Part shown: positions 62,476 to 64,000 of the stretch, one piece after another
Layout of the letters: each line of letters begins with the position of its first letter
Position numbering within the stretch: position 1 is the first letter of the stretch
Assembly (NCBI RefSeq): GCF_003952165.1
Contig: NZ_RXFT01000004.1
Location: forward strand, 124,001 to 188,000
Reading direction: 5' to 3'
Source: Variovorax guangxiensis
GTDB lineage: Bacteria; Pseudomonadota; Gammaproteobacteria; Burkholderiales; Burkholderiaceae_C
DNA: 64,000 nt
Translations under genes and position numbers: made by a program
Notes under the pieces: generated by a model
The model's input: only the letters and a program-made list of their open reading frames with translations
Databases searched by the model: none
Told to the model about the DNA's origin: nothing

Positions 62476-64000
62476 GTGCCGGCCGCCGCTGTTTCGCCGA
62501 TCTTCTCTTTCCCGATGCGGCGCGCATCGATGGCGCTTGGCGCCTGCGCGCTGGCGCTGCTCGCGGGCTGCGCAACCCCGCCCGGAGACCATCGGCCGCT
62601 GGTTTCGGTGTCGCTGCCTTCGCAGCAAGTGGACGAGGCCACGCGGCTGCGCTGGCTCGACCGCGTGAGCTGGGGCGCCAATGCGAGCAGCGACGCGCAG
62701 CTCGCGAAGCGCGGCCTCCCGCTGTGGATGCGCGACCAGCTCAACCCGCGCCCCGCGCCGCTGCCTGCGGCCGCGCAGGCGCAGATCGACGCGATGGAAA
62801 TCTCGCGCACGCCGCTCGACCAGCTCGTCACCGGGCTCGACGCGCAGCGCAAGGCGGCCGATGCGCTGCCCGACGAAGACCAGAAGAAGGCCGCGCGGCA
62901 GGCCTACCAGCAGCACCTCAACGCGCTGGTGCGCGAGGCCCAGCAGCGCTTCGTGCTGCGCGCCCTCTACTCGCCCAACCAGCTGCAGGAGCAGATGACC
63001 TGGTTCTGGATGAACCACTTCAACGTCAACCTGCGCAAGGACAACATCCGCGCGATGGTGGGCGACTATGAGGAGAACGCCATCCGCCCGCACGCGCTCG
63101 GCAGGTTCCGCGACCTGCTCGGCGCCACGCTGCACCATCCGGCGATGCTGCGCTACCTCGACAACGCGCAGAACGCCGCCAACCGCATCAACGAGAACTA
63201 CGCGCGCGAGCTGATGGAGCTGCACACGCTGGGCGTTGGCGGCGGCTATTCGCAGGCCGACGTGCAGGAGCTGGCACGCGTGCTCACCGGCGTGGGCGTG
63301 AGCTACCAGCCGCTCGATGCGCCGCCGCCGAACGTGCGGCCCAACCTACGCGCCGACTACGTGCGCAAGGGCCTCTTCGAGTTCAACCCGAACCGCCACG
63401 ACTACGGGCCGAAGACGCTGCTGGGACAGCCCATCCAGAGCCGCGGGCTGGCCGAGGCCGACGAGGCGCTCGACCGCCTCGCGCGCGCGCCGGCCACCGC
63501 GCGCTTCGTCTCGCGCAAGCTCGCCGTGTACTTCGTCTCCGACGATCCGCCGCAGGCGCTTGTCGACCGCATGGCTGCAGCCTTCACGCGCAGCGACGGC
63601 GACATCGCCATCACGCTGAAGGCTCTGTTCGAGTCGCCCGAGTTCTCGGCTTCGCTGGGCCGCAAGTTCCGCGACCCGGTGCACTACGTGATGGCCGGCG
63701 TGCGCCTCGCGTACGACGACCGCGTGGTCACCAACGTGAACCCGATGCTCGGCTGGATCAACCGCATGGGCGAGCAGCTCTACGGCCACGAGACGCCCGA
63801 CGGCTATCCGCTCAACGAGGCCGCATGGGCGAGCGCGGGGCAGATGAACACCCGCTTCGAGATCGCGCGCGCCATCGGCGCGAACGGCACGGTGCTGTTC
63901 CGCGCGGACGACAAGGCACCGCTGGAGAAGCCCGCCTTTCCCCCGCTGTCCGATTCGCGCGCGGTGCGCACGATGCAGGGCAGCATGAGCGCGGACACGC
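62476..64000 (+). CDS. DUF1800 domain-containing lipoprotein (3' end outside window)
   Basis: Open from here to the right edge, at least 508 residues. GTG 62476 lies eight bases after AGGGAG; ATG 62515 gives the ideal lipoprotein signal MRRASMALGACALALLAGC. The mature part begins the DUF1800 domain: RLRWLDRVSWGANASSDAQL, QEQMTWFWMNHFNVN, INENYARELMELHTLGVGGG and VQELARVLTGVG. DUF1800 proteins are usually followed by a DUF1501 partner and linked to extracytoplasmic processes of unknown chemistry. It starts six bases after the preceding stop. Confidence 0.88.
   Translation, partial: MPAAAVSPIFSFPMRRASMALGACALALLAGCATPPGDHRPLVSVSLPSQQVDEATRLRWLDRVSWGANASSDAQLAKRGLPLWMRDQLNPRPAPLPAAAQAQIDAMEISRTPLDQLVTGLDAQRKAADALPDEDQKKAARQAYQQHLNALVREAQQRFVLRALYSPNQLQEQMTWFWMNHFNVNLRKDNIRAMVGDYEENAIRPHALGRFRDLLGATLHHPAMLRYLDNAQNAANRINENYARELMELHTLGVGGGYSQADVQELARVLTGVGVSYQPLDAPPPNVRPNLRADYVRKGLFEFNPNRHDYGPKTLLGQPIQSRGLAEADEALDRLARAPATARFVSRKLAVYFVSDDPPQALVDRMAAAFTRSDGDIAITLKALFESPEFSASLGRKFRDPVHYVMAGVRLAYDDRVVTNVNPMLGWINRMGEQLYGHETPDGYPLNEAAWASAGQMNTRFEIARAIGANGTVLFRADDKAPLEKPAFPPLSDSRAVRTMQGSMSADT

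Overview
The window looks like a chromosomal segment of a Comamonadaceae betaproteobacterium, most likely Variovorax or a close relative. The support is high GC with strong third-position bias, the cydDC-cydABX block, several Bug-type (TctC) binding proteins with a TctDE-like two-component pair, and a palindromic intergenic element near 53.0 kb of a kind I associate with this family. Species assignment is inference. I saw no tRNA, rRNA, CRISPR array or transposase.

Layout. (1) 1-6.3 kb: cytochrome bd oxidase operon cydD(partial)-cydC-cydA-cydB-cydX, with a GbsR/MarR-like regulator convergent to it. (2) 6.9-13.4 kb: an AraC-type regulator divergent from a six-gene CoA-ester operon (acyl-CoA ligase, SCP2-type thiolase, two MaoC-fold hydratases, SDR, crotonase) that lacks an acyl-CoA dehydrogenase. 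(3) 13.4-21 kb: DUF2167 protein, cupin, proline iminopeptidase, ArsR/SRPBCC pair, two MFS transporters, a small coiled-coil protein and aroC. (4) 21-23.2 kb: a Tat-type lipoprotein phosphoesterase with a LamG-like tail, followed by a decayed aspartate decarboxylase/AspT exchanger remnant.

(5) 23.9-42.0 kb: an accessory type VI secretion cargo island without structural tss genes. A 27-codon leader overlaps vgrG. Then come two full-length paralogous Rhs proteins with different C-terminal toxins (one of unknown activity, one deaminase-like) and a displaced third Rhs tip carrying an ADP-ribosyltransferase-like tail. Each tip is followed directly by a candidate immunity gene. Orphan immunity candidates, a truncated copy of the pentapeptide gene and long near-identical tracts show repeated duplication and tip exchange. 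The toxin/immunity ends are much more AT-rich than the Rhs cores. The Rhs proteins have a helical N-terminal domain without a visible PAAR motif, and no EagR-like chaperone is present.

(6) 42.2-46.4 kb: a FrcBCA-like sugar ABC transporter with its own ROK regulator and a perfect palindrome upstream. (7) 46.4-51.0 kb: DUF6194 protein, Bug binding protein, TctE/TctD-like kinase and regulator, and a second Bug protein; no TctAB permease is in the window. (8) 51.1-61.1 kb: an IclR (PcaR-like) regulator divergent from a hydroaromatic cluster: two quinate/shikimate dehydrogenase-like proteins, pcaB, pcaC, an MFS transporter, pcaD, quiC and an MHS shikimate-type permease. Together these would take quinate/shikimate to dehydroshikimate, protocatechuate and, with ring cleavage encoded elsewhere, to 3-oxoadipate. 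A TGATCGATCA palindrome occurs in both main promoter regions. (9) 61.2-64 kb: a DsbA/FrnE-like oxidoreductase, a small exported helical protein and a DUF1800 lipoprotein running off the right edge.
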